A DNA stretch of 8,946 nucleotides from Thermoleophilia bacterium (GTDB lineage: Bacteria > Actinomycetota > Thermoleophilia > Gaiellales > Gaiellaceae). The stretch's first letter is position 1. Each line of letters starts with the position of its first letter. Where the stretch lies: NCBI GenBank assembly GCA_013362295.1, contig JABFWJ010000373.1, positions 1-8,946 on the forward strand, written 5' to 3'. A program made the translations under genes and the position numbers. This document shows, piece by piece, positions 8,489-8,946 of this stretch. The notes beneath the pieces are model-generated. The model was not told where the DNA came from, did no database searches, and saw nothing but the letters and a program-made list of their open reading frames with translations.

Positions 8489-8946
8489 CTATTTCTCGAC
8501 CGAAGCGTCCGCGGCGGGGAGCAGGCCCGCCCCGGTGGCGTACGCCGCGGCCTCGGCGCGATTCCGGACGCCGAGCTTGGACAGGATCCGGCTCACGTGG
8601 TGGCCGGCGGTCTTCTCGCTGATGAAGAGCGTCTTCGCGATGCCACCATTCGTCATACCGCGTGCGAGCAGCGCGAGCACGTCGCGCTCGCGGGCAGTCA
8701 GCTCGCCGTAGGTACGCGGACCACGGCCCGTCCCGGCGCCGAGGTCGCGGAGGACGGCCGCCGCCGAATCCATCGCGCGCGCCGCCCCAAGCTCCTTGAA
8801 GGCGGCGTACGCGGCCCGCGCCTCGTCGCGCGCGAGCTCCGGCAGCTCGTCGGCGAGTGCTTGCGCGAGGACGAGACGCGCGTCGGCGGCTTGGTGCGGC
8901 ATGTCGAGCGCACCGAACAGCTCGAGCGCGGAGCGGGCGCGCCCCC
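8489..8946 (-). CDS. C-terminal part of a TPR-containing LuxR-family transcriptional regulator (5' truncated)
   Basis: The frame is open to the window edge, giving 151 residues plus a stop (TAG at 8491-8489); the ATG at 8902 is internal. The residues before it (RARSALELFGALD) and after it (QAADARLVLAQALA) make a TPR-like helical repeat. This is followed by a second helical pair and a LuxR/GerE helix-turn-helix at about residues 82-144: ELTARERDVLALLARG, then GGIAKTLFISEKTAGHHVSRIL as the turn and recognition helix. This layout is typical of the large actinobacterial ATPase-TPR-LuxR activators, so an N-terminal AAA-type or protein-kinase-like domain probably lies beyond the edge; that part is inferred. 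It is co-directional with and just upstream of the methyltransferase and secreted-protein genes, so it could regulate them. Confidence 0.93.
   Translation of the reverse strand, partial: GRARSALELFGALDMPHQAADARLVLAQALADELPELARDEARAAYAAFKELGAARAMDSAAAVLRDLGAGTGRGPRTYGELTARERDVLALLARGMTNGGIAKTLFISEKTAGHHVSRILSKLGVRNRAEAAAYATGAGLLPAADASVEK

Noticed and set aside
8900..8902. ATG as the start of a small 137-residue LuxR-type protein
   Set aside because: The codons before it continue the TPR-like helix to the window edge, so it is an internal methionine of a larger regulator.

Overview
The window is GC-rich throughout, with strong G/C bias at third codon positions in every convincing gene. It holds two tightly packed, convergent transcription units. 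The high GC, Shine-Dalgarno-led short-gap operons and a TPR-LuxR regulator of the type common in Actinobacteria suggest a high-GC Gram-positive, possibly a deep-branching actinobacterium such as Thermoleophilia. A Chloroflexota-like host cannot be excluded. The taxonomic call is inference; there is no rRNA or other marker gene here.

Left unit (+ strand, 1-6613): four genes in a row, with a 4-base overlap and then gaps of 3 and 11 bases. They encode (i) a hybrid sensor histidine kinase cut by the left edge (PAS, HisKA, HATPase, REC, REC, HPt); (ii) a response regulator whose output is a HAMP-like, coiled-coil segment instead of a DNA-binding domain; (iii) a MinD/ParA-family ATPase with the variant P-loop FRGGTGKSN; and (iv) a 968-residue membrane protein. 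Protein (iv) combines an N-terminal helical domain, an amino-acid-permease-like (APC superfamily) core, a large soluble segment with a winged-helix-like portion that appears to interrupt that core, and a C-terminal beta-rich domain. The spacing argues that the four are made and act together. A reasonable reading is a phosphorelay that sets the state of a MinD-like ATPase and, through it or alongside it, a transporter or transporter-derived receptor. This is the part of the window most likely to be an undescribed system.

Middle (6614-7054): about 440 bases with no convincing gene. It carries a perfect 9-bp-stem hairpin suited to termination between the convergent units, and weaker palindromes.

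Right unit (- strand, 8946 down to 7055): the C-terminal end of a TPR-containing LuxR-type regulator cut by the right edge, an 82-base gap with inverted and direct repeats, a class I SAM-dependent methyltransferase, and a small secreted protein of unknown function. The last two overlap by ATGA. Both have excellent Shine-Dalgarno sequences.
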